Notes under the pieces: model-generated
What the model saw: the letters and a program-made list of their open reading frames with translations, nothing else
Database searches by the model: none
Told to the model about the DNA's origin: nothing
Translations under genes and position numbers: made by a program
Shown: positions 54,467 through 64,000 of the stretch, in pieces
How the letters are laid out: every line of letters starts with the position of its first letter
Position numbering within the stretch: position 1 is the first letter of the stretch
Assembly (NCBI GenBank): GCA_033977485.1
Contig: CM066983.1
Span: forward strand, 67,256,010-67,320,009
Length of the DNA: 64,000 nucleotides
Reading direction: 5' to 3'
Source: Hydrangea macrophylla
Taxonomy: Eukaryota > Streptophyta > Magnoliopsida > Cornales > Hydrangeaceae

Positions 54467-54758
54467 AGGCTTAGTTTGGCCCCCATGTGGCTTTTTAAAA
54501 GGAGTTTATGAAATTTATTACTAAGTTCTTTGATAATTTTATACAAGTGACACACTACTCTTCAAAAAGACTTCATGAAACCAAAAAGCAACCTTGAACT
54601 TTTAAAAGCTTCATTCTAGAGCTTTTAAAAGCTCTCTCCAAAAAAGCCCTAAGTTCAATTTTTGCAAAACTCATAAACTAGTTACCAAATGAATTAACAT
54701 GAAATTGGGCTTTAAAAAAAGTGAAGCACCACGTGGGGGCCAAACTAAGCTTAGGTGT
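54467..54758. mobile_element. MITE with GGCTTAGTTTGGCCCCCA ends
   Basis: GGCTTAGTTTGGCCCCCATG on the left and CACGTGGGGGCCAAACTAAG on the right are inverted copies. Its right half (AAAGCCCTAAGTTCAATTTT, TGCAAAACTCATAAACTAG, GGGGGCCAAACTAAGC) also occurs at 14665-14792 and 15225-15343 inside fold-back element A. Confidence 0.6.
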
Positions 54759-54759
54759 G

Positions 54760-55660
54760 CCAACTCAGTAGACTTTTTTAATTTTTGAAAAAAAATTTGT
54801 TTGATAACAGACACGTCCCTATTTTCTCGTCGGGAATTGTAATTTTCACTCCAAACTTGAACTAATGTACTCTATGATATTACCGACATACCTTGCAGAG
54901 CCATACAGTCAATGCATTCATAGATTGCATTGGTTCATTCATGGAGTGGGAATAACAATTCCCTTCTCTAATTTAGTTGATTTTTTTTTCCCACAAAGTT
55001 TAAAGGGTTTGTTTGGATCATGAATTTAATAAGAGAAAAGAAAAGAAAAACTGCCTCTTCTGTATTTTCTCTTGTATTTTCTTCTATTCATAAATAACAT
55101 TAAAGCTAAATTCTTAGTGAATCACAAATTCAAAATTTATAATATCTGTTTTTTTCTTTTCAATTTTTCTCCCTATTTTCTTATAATAAACCAAACAAAA
55201 GAAAACGTTTACCGTTAGTGTTTTCGCAGTGAATCCATAAATAAAACAAAACCGAGGAGAAAAAGGTCTAGTAAACGTATTGTGTTTCCTCAGGGAATTA
55301 ATAAATGAAACAAAGCCTAGAGGCTAGGAGTAAAAGGTCTAGTAAAGGTTGTACGGATATATTTCACTTTTTTTCTAAGAAAAGTAGACTTTATTAATCA
55401 AAAGAGGGTAACTCAGATCCATATTGATGTGCATCCTCAAAGACAAAAATAAAAAGAGGAATATCATCAATCAGGATGGGACCCGAGTGGTATTGTGAGC
55501 TCAATGAGCTAAATCGTGAGTTACAAAGTTAGCAGATCTATAAATCATAGTAATATTCCAAAAACCAAATTTTGTAGATAGCAGAGATCTACGATATATT
55601 CCTTACTCATGCATGCACACGAACCTTGAAATTTTCCAAATGTTAGGTAACACAAAATCT
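54760..55660. other. Gene-free spacer
   Basis: No exon or clear element is seen. 54820-54970 has CTCCAAACTTGAACTAATG and ATTCATGGAGTGGG words that recur in other intergenic parts. 55000-55340 repeats an AAACAAAA...ACCGAGGAGAAAAAGG/AGCCTAGAGGCTAGGAG motif about the phrase GGTCTAGTAAA. Confidence 0.35.
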
Positions 55661-55663
55661 AAA

Positions 55664-55846
55664 GAGTAATGTTATGCTTTTAAAATTTTGAATTCTAAAT
55701 GTTTTTCAAGTATATGTGGCAGTAGGACCATCATCAATAATGATGAGACCACTTCAACATGTTCCAAACAAAATTCAGTAGGTCCATTACCACTTGTATT
55801 TAGGATACATTTATAATTCAAGCTTTGACAAAACATAGAATTACTC
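55664..55846. mobile_element. 183-bp Mutator-type MITE (GAGTAATGCTA family)
   Basis: The ends are GAGTAATGTTATGC and CATAGAATTACTC. A perfect 9-bp direct repeat AAATCTAAA lies at 55655-55663 and 55847-55855. Confidence 0.8.
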
Positions 55847-56027
55847 AAATCTAAAGCATTGCATCGTCAAATGACATGTTTAATGAATATCTCCATCCAA
55901 TCTCTAACAATAATTTTTCCTTAACTTAAAGCATGTTTGGAATACACAAAATGTGACCAGATTTAATTCCAATACCTTTTTTTTTTTTAAAATTTTATTT
56001 TTATTTGGCTTCAATACTCAATAGTGC

Positions 56028-56180
56028 TGGGTATATCCTTACACACCCAAAAAGCATCTACATCTTGAGGTGGACCAATGAGATATCTCTCTTCTCATTG
56101 GTCCATCTCATGATATAGATGCTTTTTGGATGTAGATATTTTTTGAGTGTGTAAAGGTGTGTCCCATACATTACTCAGTT
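56028..56180. mobile_element. Palindromic MITE (ACACACCCAAAAAGCATCTA)
   Basis: Left ACACACCCAAAAAGCATCTA and right TAGATGCTTTTTGGATGTAG mirror each other. GACCAATGAGA and TCTCATTGGTC form the centre. The right end GTGTGTCCCATACATTACTC resembles the GRGTAAT MITE ends. Target duplication not found. Confidence 0.5.
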
Positions 56181-56871
56181 GACTTTAATGAAAACAAGTA
56201 TCATACTATCCTTTTAAGATTGGAGATTGACATCTTAAACAATAAAGAACATCTATCAAACACTTGGACATCTAAAGTTAAGTCTCTTAAAAGCCCCAAA
56301 ACCAGCTTTAGACCTTTCCAAACAGCCCTTAACCAAGTGTTAATCAGGATAATTGATTAGCAATTAGCACACATTAAAAACAATTAGAAGTTTTAGCAAA
56401 GCTGTCCTCTTTCCTGTGAGGCTGTGACACAGAAAATTCTTGTCAAATACGTTACGTGGCACAATAGTGTTAGTAGGGCAGGCCTAGGCAATATCTAAAA
56501 CTATATAAACTATTCTGAAATGATTATATTTACATGCCACATGTTTTGCATTAGATGGTTGTTTTAGATCTATCTCACTCTATCTGCTATATTCTATTGA
56601 TCATATTGTCAAACTATTTGCTCCTAACTCATAAGCTCATTAATAAATACACAAATATATATATATATATAATATACACCTTAAATATCCCTCTTAATTA
56701 ATATGCTTTTGTAATGGGGAGTTGTGTATGCTATATATGTTGGACAGTTGTTAATTCATGCAATTTGTGCTGATGCATGCATTTCCTTTGCAGTACTTTA
56801 TGGTTCAACTGTAGATTCAGAAGTGCTTAAATTTTATTAAATTTCGTTTTCACATGACATCCCAAAATGGA
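56181..56871. other. Gene-free spacer
   Basis: AT-rich sequence with an (AT)n at 56658-56672. No recognisable exon. Confidence 0.35.
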
Positions 56872-56879
56872 GGTTTAAT

Positions 56880-58101
56880 TAGGGGTGACAATTTTCGACA
56901 CGACCCGGTAACCCGACACGACCCGACACGAAAATAAACGGGTTTGGGTGACCCGTATAAGGGCACGGGTCATAAACGAGTCGACCCGTTTGACACGATT
57001 AATAAACGGGTTGAAGCGGGTCAACCCGTCTAACCCGTTTGACCCGATTAAGTATTTAAGTGCAGTTGGGGCATTTTTTTTTTAGTTTTAAAAATAATTT
57101 TTAATAATCTGGAAGCCTAAAATAAAAGTAATATAAAAAATTTTAAAAAAAATATTTTTTTTAAATTTTTTTTTTTTTTTTTAGAGAAAAAAATATATTT
57201 AAAATATATATAGATATATACACTAAAATTGTTTTTTTTTTTTGCTAAAAAAAAAAAAGAGTAGTTACCAACTTACCAACCAGGTAAATTTATATATAAT
57301 AATTAATAACTAATAAGGGACGAAGGAAGCTGGAGCCTGGAAGCATTCATGCATCAAGCATTGCATAAAAAATAAAAATAATTAATAATTAAAAAATAAA
57401 AAAGAAAGAAAAAAAAGGGAGGAAGCCCGCTAGGATTGCTGGATTGGGAGGAAGACAAATTAGTCAATTAAATGAATACAACTGTTAATCTTGATTCTTG
57501 ATGAATGACAAGTGAAGAAATTTTTTTATACTGTTAGTAAAAATAATATTTCTTCTTATTCAGTTTGTGTGGATGTGCTTGGGTGTTAAGTTTATAATAG
57601 TTAGATATTGCTATATTTGTAGTATTTTGGTATTTAAGATGTACGTGCTAATAATTGATACATTTGATGGAAGACTTGTTTGTGTTCTTAGTAGGGCTGT
57701 AAGCTTATTTCGAATAGCCGAACCGAGCTAACCGATTGGGTTTCTTAAATTACTTACAACTAAAAAATTGATCTGACCGCCAAAATTGACAAAATAGACC
57801 GAACCGACCACTTCAGTTGGTTTTCAAAACATGAAAAAAAAATCTAAAAAAAAAAAATCGATTTGATTTGATTTGATTTGATTCGATTCGATCCGATTCG
57901 ATCCGATCTGAACCGAACCGATGACACCCTACACGGGTTAGACGGGTTAAACGGGTGACCCGTATATGACCCGGCACGATTATAACCCGACACGATTTTG
58001 ACACGTTAAGAATGACACGATTATAACCCGACACGACAATGACCCGACACGATAATGACCCGACACAATTATGACCCGACACGACCCGATTGCCACCCCT
58101 A
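56880..58101. mobile_element. 1222-bp non-autonomous hAT element with GACCCGACACGA repeats
   Basis: The ends TAGGGGTGACAATTTTCGAC and CCCGATTGCCACCCCTA mirror each other. A perfect 8-bp direct repeat GGTTTAAT lies at 56872-56879 and 58102-58109. Both sides are filled with GACCCG(T/A)CACGA-type subterminal repeats. At 57692-57932 a second TAGGGCTGTAAGC...GATGACACCCTA element with CCGAACCGA repeats appears to be nested. The 120-codon minus frame is repeat-derived. No transposase. Confidence 0.8.
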
Positions 58102-58529
58102 GGTTTAATTGCATTATGTAAATTGATTAAAAGTGTGCTCAATGATACGGAAACAGATGTCAACAAGCTATGCAATTAATTTACTTGTTTCTGTTAATGG
58201 AAAGACAGAAAGCTAAGCCAAAAAAAGTTATGGATTCTACATGTTTAATCAATTAAAAATTTCTTTATGTCAATAAACTCTTGTGTGTGTGTGTTTTTTT
58301 TTCACTACTTCTCATGCAATATTATCCTTGCATGTAAATTAATGGCGAATCTAAAGAGGAGAAAAGGAGGCTAAAGCTCCCCTCAAATTTTGGAAATTTT
58401 TTTTTACATACTTGAAAAAGTAAAAATGTGCACTTAAGCCCTCCCTAAAATTTCAATAAAGCCACCTATTTTGCTCATATCTTAATTTTTACAGTGTTAT
58501 AATTCCAAGCCCACCCCACTTGGAATAGA

Positions 58530-58531
58530 TT

Positions 58532-58572
<41 letters not shown>
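58530..58572. repeat. (AT)n microsatellite
   Basis: About 20 AT units. The surroundings 58110-58880 show no gene. Confidence 0.85.
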
Positions 58573-58574
<2 letters not shown>

Positions 58575-58885
58575 CAGCAATAATTTCAATCTAACCTATC
58601 TTAAAGGGCGACTGAACTAATATTAACGCAAACCACTTTTTAACTTTTTATGATAATAACATTGAACACCAATATTTTATGATAATAACATTACACACTA
58701 GTATTTTATGATTTATCAAACAAACAGCTTACTCGCACATTGCGGAAGTTACATGCAAGTTCAATTAAAACGTCAATATTTGATTTAAAATGCCAAAAAC
58801 AATGTTAGCAAAACATTACGAAAAAACTTTATTAGTAACTTTATATCAAAAAAACATTTGTAACATATAAACAAAATGTGCACGT

Positions 58886-59045
58886 ACAATAGCATTAAAA
58901 AAAGGTGTACAACTATTTTTTTATAACTTATTTATAACCATTTCTATCTCTCTCCTAAGTAGCACTGGGCCCAGTGCCATTTAGGAGAGAGATAGAAATG
59001 ATTATAAATGAGTTATAAATTAAAAATAATTATACCCCTAACATT
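58886..59045. mobile_element. Palindromic MITE (TTTCTATCTCTCTCCTAA)
   Basis: The long hairpin TTTATAACCATTTCTATCTC ... CACTGGGCCCAGTG ... GAGATAGAAATGATTATAAA is nearly perfect over 70 bases per arm. The outer ends are GCATTAAAAAAAGGTGTACA and ATTATACCCCTAACATT. The arms share the CTATCTCTCTCCT word with the GRGTAAT family. Confidence 0.6.
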
Positions 59046-59923
59046 TTTCCTCTTAAAATAGTGACTTTAAGTCTCGTCTTTTATTGTATCGAGACAACCC
59101 TGAATATCTACTTGGACAATTTGAAACTCCTCCCACTTTTTAAATCTTTTGCTTTTCGCTCCTCTAATTCGATGTACATCATCCTCCTATCTCAATATCT
59201 CTCTCTCTCTCTAAATTAAATATGTATCTAAATATATATTTTTTTGATCGCATGTATCTAAATATTAAAATGATGAATTTTGGTTTAAACAAACATTTGT
59301 TTTGATAGTATCATGGACATGGACAAGTTCTAGGACATTTATATAATGGTACCCTATGTTACCCAGACTCGTGTATGAGTGTCAGGTGCGAGTGTGTACT
59401 AGGTGTTGGATCTCCTCTACATTCAAATCTTAGGATCCAAGGATATGTGTCTAAACGTTGGATACGAGTATGCGGGCACTTTCTGAACATATAAACATGC
59501 TATGCTTCTTAATATGAATGGTTAGAAACCTTTTTTGCCCTCTATTTGGAGCTTCTTCTTACCTTTTTAACATCACATGTAGAGAATTCGAGTGTCCGAT
59601 TGGATACGGGGATCGAACACGGAGATGTGGTACTCTAGAGTCTAGGTAACATAGATGGTACCTAGTATCTCTTAAATCCACAGGATTAGCCCAATTGATA
59701 AGCCTCGAAATAAGGCTTGAACTTGTCAACTAGGTTGTAAATTGTGGACACCTCATACACTTTAGAGAACACCAAATTTGAAGAATATCATTGGACCTCT
59801 TAGCTAGCACCATGAAAGATACATGACTCCTGATTTGGTAACTATATATATCAGTATATTTTTCAATCATACCATATATAAACTCATAAAATTCCATTAT
59901 TCCAAAGAGATTTATGTATATAT

Positions 59924-60832
59924 ATGGCTTCTTCTCTACCTGGTTTCTGCAAAGTAAGCAAACCATTTTTCAAGCCAGTGGTACGAAAATACCTCCAAGT
60001 CAGATCCCAAAGCTTCCGTGAAGATGGTATGTGCTTCTGTTTTATTTTTATTTATTTAATTTTTTTTCCATATTAAATTAGAAGATATTTGGTTATATAC
60101 AATGCTCAAATTCAAGGGCTAATATAGGAAAACGATGGCTGATTTTATAAGAAATAGAAAGAACATGAAGATCATTATTTGATAGGTTAATTCAGTGTAA
60201 AAAGAAACGGTCCAAAGATAACTTATGATTAATTTGATGCACTTGACTCACAATTTTTTTTTCATTAACTTGAGAAAGGTGAGTCTATTTCTATAGTATA
60301 ATCGTAAATAATTACGATTGATCACAAGCTGCACAAGATAGCTTCTGATAAATAAATTATAATTTTCTGTGCTCAATTTTGCAGTTATTTAATTGCAAAA
60401 GTTAAATTCATCCGATAGCTTTATATACGATAGTTTTTCGGGTTTGTAAGCGAAAAGAAATTTATAAAAAAATTATAATAGTTTGAGTGCTTCAATACTG
60501 ATCACTTGTGAGCTCAAAAAACTGTTAGAATTTTTTTTTTCTTTTTCCACATGCTTCTTCATTTGCCTTTGCAATTATCAAAATCTTTAACTTCTTTTCC
60601 TCCATTTTCCTTGGCAATCAATCAGAAAAATTAGCAACTTTCAAAGAAAATTTCTCATCTTAATTCTCTCCTTTTGATCAGGAAAGTCAGAGAATATAGT
60701 GGGACGCCAACTTGAGTGTTTTAAGAGAGAGAATCGAACAATTGCAAAAGAAAAAGAGGATTGACACACGAGGCAGAGTCCAAAATGGTTGGAATTATAA
60801 ACCTGTACATGACAATAAATACAAGAGAAATG
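59924..60832 (+). pseudogene. Two exons of a conserved small plant protein of unknown function, frameshifted
   Basis: Exon 1 (59924-60026) reads MASSLPGFCKVSKPFFKPVV then RKYLQVRSQSFREDG, a basic N-terminus that could be an organelle-targeting peptide. Exon 2 (60682-60832, after a GATCAG acceptor) starts KSENIV in the joined frame. An extra G in GTGGGACGCC then shifts into NLSVLRERIEQLQKKKRI, NGWNYKPVHDNKYKRNG, ending at a GTATGT donor. From memory this matches a small plant family with VDANLSVLRERIE...KERLERCC and a C-terminal membrane segment. The Cys pair and the last exon are not found before 64000. The shift could be a sequencing error, but the missing exon and lost cysteines point to a decaying copy. 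Function is unknown. Confidence 0.55.
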
Positions 60833-61066
60833 GTATGTTATTGGATACCATAGAACTTCTAGAGTGTACTTGGGCTTGTCTTTCTGAGTGGTTCTTTTTT
60901 AATCTTCCTAGTTTCATTTATGGTTCATTTGAGTACATGACATGTAGTTACAAATCAGTATATACATGTAGCTTTTCATGTTTTAGCCCGAGTATTTGGA
61001 ATGATTTTATAGATATGGTTGCCAAAACTCTTACTTGTCTAAAAATAAAGAAAAGGAAATTAGAAC

Positions 61067-61299
61067 ATGGAAAAGTTCAAACCTATCCCCTGAGAAGTTT
61101 TCACGCCACGTCAGTATGCTAATGTGGTGTGATCATTTAATTCCAACCAATCACTTGCCCCTCCTTCACAAGTGATTAGTGGAATTTCAAATTTTAAATC
61201 TGATATGATCCCCCTAGAAGGAGGGGCAAGTGAGTGGTTGGGATTAAATGATTACACCATAGCAGCATTGAGGTGGCATCCCCACTCAAAATGATCCTT
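61067..61299. mobile_element. MITE with GGAGGGGCAAGTGA arms
   Basis: TGTGATCATTTAATTCCAAC, CAATCACTTGCCCCTCC on the left faces GGAGGGGCAAGTGAGTGGTT, GGGATTAAATGATTACACC on the right. The outer parts CACGTCAGTATGCTAATG and AGCAGCATTGAGGTGGCATC are also inverted. No flank duplication fixed. Confidence 0.6.
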
Positions 61300-61307
61300 A
61301 AATAATA

Positions 61308-61580
61308 CTCTCTCCGTCCCATATTAAGAGTCTCTTTTGGGAATTCTAACTTATTAAGAGGACAACCTTGGTTTTGGTGAGATTTTCAACTTTCCAATAT
61401 TGCCAATTTTGAAATTCAAAATTATAGTGTCACATCAAAAATAAAAAGAGGGAAGAGTTGGATATAATAAAAGGCAAATTTGGAAAGTGTGTATTCAAGT
61501 ACTTTGACTTTTCAAAGAAGACTCTTAAAATGGGACATCAAAAAATGGCATCAAAGACTCTTAATATGGGACAGAGGGAG
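61308..61580. mobile_element. 273-bp Stowaway-type MITE
   Basis: The ends CTCTCTCCGTCCCATATTAA and TTAATATGGGACAGAGGGAG are close to the classical CTCCCTCCGTCCC Stowaway terminus. TA flanks lie at 61306-61307 and 61581-61582. Tc1/mariner-derived, non-coding. Confidence 0.82.
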
Positions 61581-61590
61581 TACTTCTTAA

Positions 61591-61790
61591 CTACACACTT
61601 TAAAAGTACACCAAAATGCATAATCTTACTTAAATAGGTTGGATCTTGTGCTGAAAAGCCTCCACACACAAAAGTTGGTCTGAAAAGCATGCACATTGTG
61701 TGTGCAGACTTTTCAGCACAAGGACGTCCAACCTTTTTAAGCAAGGTTGTGTATTTTGGTGTACTTTTCAGAGTGTGTGTAGTATTGTTG
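61591..61790. mobile_element. MITE (TTTTCAGCACAA family, copy 2)
   Basis: ACTACACACTTTAAAAGTAC ... GGTTGGATCTTGTGCTGAAA on the left mirrors TTTTCAGCACAAGGACGTCC ... GTACTTTTCAGAGTGTGTG on the right. Related to the element at 35503. Confidence 0.62.
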
Positions 61791-62029
61791 TTTTTTTAAA
61801 GGCCCAGGTCCCTGTAACTTTCTGTGGACAAGTATGCTCACTCTCCTTATTTTCAACCAATTACACTGCACGCTTCCCAAATTTTATTTTAAAACTTTCT
61901 CAATATTTGAAATGCCATAATTAACTTTCGAACTAAATTTCGGTTTTTAATAAAAATTATATATCCATGATCTATAAAAAAAGATGCTTATTGATTATTA
62001 AATTCTTAAAAAAAAATAAAAAATTGAAA

Positions 62030-62930
62030 ATTTGTAGCTCTAAAACGGATATCGAGTTTATTTATTTATTTTGTAAAATCGATACTTTCATTGAGTCGTT
62101 CTCAAAAAATTAGGCCAACTAACAAAAAAATCGTCCATAACAGCCAAATAATTAAAAACTTATGGTCCTTTTAGCAGATAATGCTGTCTTTAAGGTGCTG
62201 CCTAGGTAAAGACATTGACATTTCTTTAAATCGACCAAAAAATTCCACAAGTATTGTCATTTTATCAGATGTTACTACTAATACTGTCTAGGTAACTATA
62301 GTAATATATTATCAAATACTAAATAATTTTTTTTAAAGATAGTAACACGTCACTATAGTAAAGAATCGCAAAATTAGGGTCATTTAACAGATGTTACTGC
62401 CTTTGCAAGAAGGCTTAAGTAAAAACAGTAACAAATGATCAACGATTTAGTAGCATTGTATTGTACAAAGAGATAGTAATATGTCCTCAACAATACATTT
62501 CTTCAAATCGAACAAATAATTAATCGCAAAATTATGGCAATTTTTCAGATATTATTACCTTTACAATAGTGTCCAGGTAAAGATAGTAGCATATCATCAT
62601 ACACAAAACGTTTTTATTTTTAGATAGTAACATGTCACTGTCACAAAGATTCACAAAATTAGTGTCATTTAGCAGACATTACTGCCTTTACGTTACTGCT
62701 CAAGTAAAAATAGTAACATATTATCAAAGATTAGTAACTTGATATTGCACAAAAGAGACAGTAACATATTGTCGATGACAACATTTCATTAAATCGACCA
62801 AATAATCGCAACATTATGACAAATTTTCATATGTTACTGCCTTTACAATACTGTTCATGTAAAGACAATAACATATTATTAAAGACAAAACGTTTTTTCA
62901 ACGATATTACACTACAAAAGAGATATTTTA
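62030..62930. repeat. Degenerate tandem array (CAGATNTTACTGCCTTTAC units)
   Basis: Six or more imperfect units of about 115-150 bp with the words TTTAGCAGAT(G)TTACTGCC, GTAAAGATAGTAACATAT, TATCAAAGAC, and AAATCGACCAAATAATCGCA. No coding potential seen. Confidence 0.55.
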
Positions 62931-64000
62931 TTTATTTATTTTTTTTTTTCCATAGTCACTATGGATCCTCTTTTCTTCTAGATTACAGATATATAAATTT
63001 TATTTAAAATGAGGTTATGATTTGAATGTTATGGCATTTTAAAATTTGGAAGAAAAAAAAAACTGCATTGGAACACGTGCTCAAGTGACAAAAATAGTAT
63101 GTTCTACGTGTGTGAAATATGGATAAATTTATCAATAACTTTATTTTTACTTTAAAAAATAACTTAAGTTCAAACAATCAAAACTCATGTTCTTCTTACT
63201 TGAAAAAAAAAAGGCACAACTAGACTAGTCTTGAATTACAGTCCATAATAGTGACTTTTAATTAATTCTCCATACATACAATTACTTAGGTGAAGTGGTG
63301 TGACTTTGATCGAATGATACAAATACTTATAAGGGAAAGATGCCAACGAGCTCATATTCACATCGTTCAGCCTTACTTATTATTTTAATTAATGGCAATC
63401 CAATTCCTTTCAAATTTAGCTACCCAATATTTCTCACTCCATCAATTACAAATTTACAAGTATGGGTCTCTGGATTAGGAGTATCCAAAATGTTTACTGC
63501 CATAGCAGTATAGCACCATAATTTGTAAGTCGCGTTCACCCAATGTGTTTATCTATTGTGCACTGGAAGTGGACTATACACATATATTGGCCAAAAGAAG
63601 CCTAAAGTATAGTTTTCTTTTAATTAGCTCTGCATATTAGAGATGCTTGGACAGCCCATGAGAGAACTTGATTCTTCTTTTTCAAATTTTGCTCAAATAT
63701 TTTTCCAACCCTGGCACAGAGACATAATCTCCCAAAACAAAGCATCAGTCAATCACTTTAATACTCTACCAAGCTACACTTTATTTCAATGCAAAAAGCT
63801 GTCGAAAAATAGATTTCACTTATTTTCTTGAAAAACTCTTTCTACCATGGAATTCTCAAAATCCCATGTAACGAAAGAAAGCAGAAACCGCAAACCGATA
63901 CCAAAACATGAGATCAAAAAGGCCAAGACTCTTATTTTTTCCACACACCCCTTGTCGAGACACCAAGAAAACCCACCCACGAAAAGAGAAACACGCCAAA
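62931..64000. other. Gene-free right edge
   Basis: No recognisable exon, RNA gene or bounded element. The frame 63643-63831 shows no domain. A gene could begin beyond 64000, but nothing here proves it. Confidence 0.35.

Noticed and set aside
57813..58175. 120-codon minus frame (VSGHNCVGS...)
   Set aside because: It is read from GACCCGACACGA subterminal repeats of a hAT element.
1..64000. CRISPR arrays, bacterial operons, plasmid or organelle inserts
   Set aside because: The tandem arrays have degenerate units without unique equal-length spacers, all genes are plant nuclear genes with introns, and no chloroplast or mitochondrial genes are readable.

Overview
This window is nuclear DNA of a flowering plant, most probably a eudicot. 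It is AT-rich and dominated by transposon remains. The genes have small spliced exons with GT-AG introns, and every host protein I could place is a plant family. I cannot name the species from sequence alone.

Four host loci can be supported. (1) The 5' part of a quiescin sulfhydryl oxidase gene (QSOX, minus strand, 12848 down to 6140): four exons with signal peptide, CPAC thioredoxin motif and the start of the inter-domain region. Its introns are swollen with LINE, Ty3/gypsy and MITE debris, and the exons for the Erv/ALR half are not in the window. (2) A single-exon fasciclin-like arabinogalactan protein gene (plus, 31441-32463). (3) A complete ten-exon MAF1 gene, the repressor of RNA polymerase III (plus, 46052-51288), whose exons join into a clean 224-residue frame. 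(4) A two-exon fragment of a conserved small plant protein (plus, 59924-60832), carrying a one-base frameshift and lacking its membrane exon.

The most interesting stretch is 25.8-31.0 kb. A non-autonomous Mutator-like element (27157-30986) has about 200-bp terminal inverted repeats and a perfect 9-bp target duplication (TTAAAATTA). It carries pieces of two unrelated genes in opposite orientation: an AIRP2-like RING E3 ligase with introns kept, and a GDSL esterase/lipase. This Pack-MULE sits inside the right terminal repeat of an older related element (about 25820-31050) that itself holds a Dof transcription factor fragment.

Region by region: 1-6.1 kb is retroelement debris (a broken Ty1/copia pol with its 3' LTR, then a gypsy-type LTR). 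6.1-12.9 kb is the QSOX 5' half. 13-18.4 kb holds Tourist and Mutator-type MITEs and two head-to-head fold-back elements packed with the palindrome AGTGAAATTTCACT. 18.8-25.5 kb holds tandem arrays, an LTR-like block, a FAR1-like fragment and a coding minisatellite. 25.6-31.3 kb is the nested Pack-MULE. 31.4-34.2 kb is the FLA gene and a hAT element. 34.2-43.6 kb is MITE-rich, with a 992-bp MULE and a 200-bp satellite. 44-51.3 kb is MAF1, with a MOL1-type receptor-kinase pseudogene piece in intron 6. 51.3-64 kb is again transposon-rich with the small broken gene.

No tRNA, rRNA, CRISPR or organelle-derived segment could be supported. The host genes are unrelated housekeeping or cell-wall genes and do not form a pathway. 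What unites the window is transposon activity, including gene-fragment capture and repeated nesting with still-readable target-site duplications.
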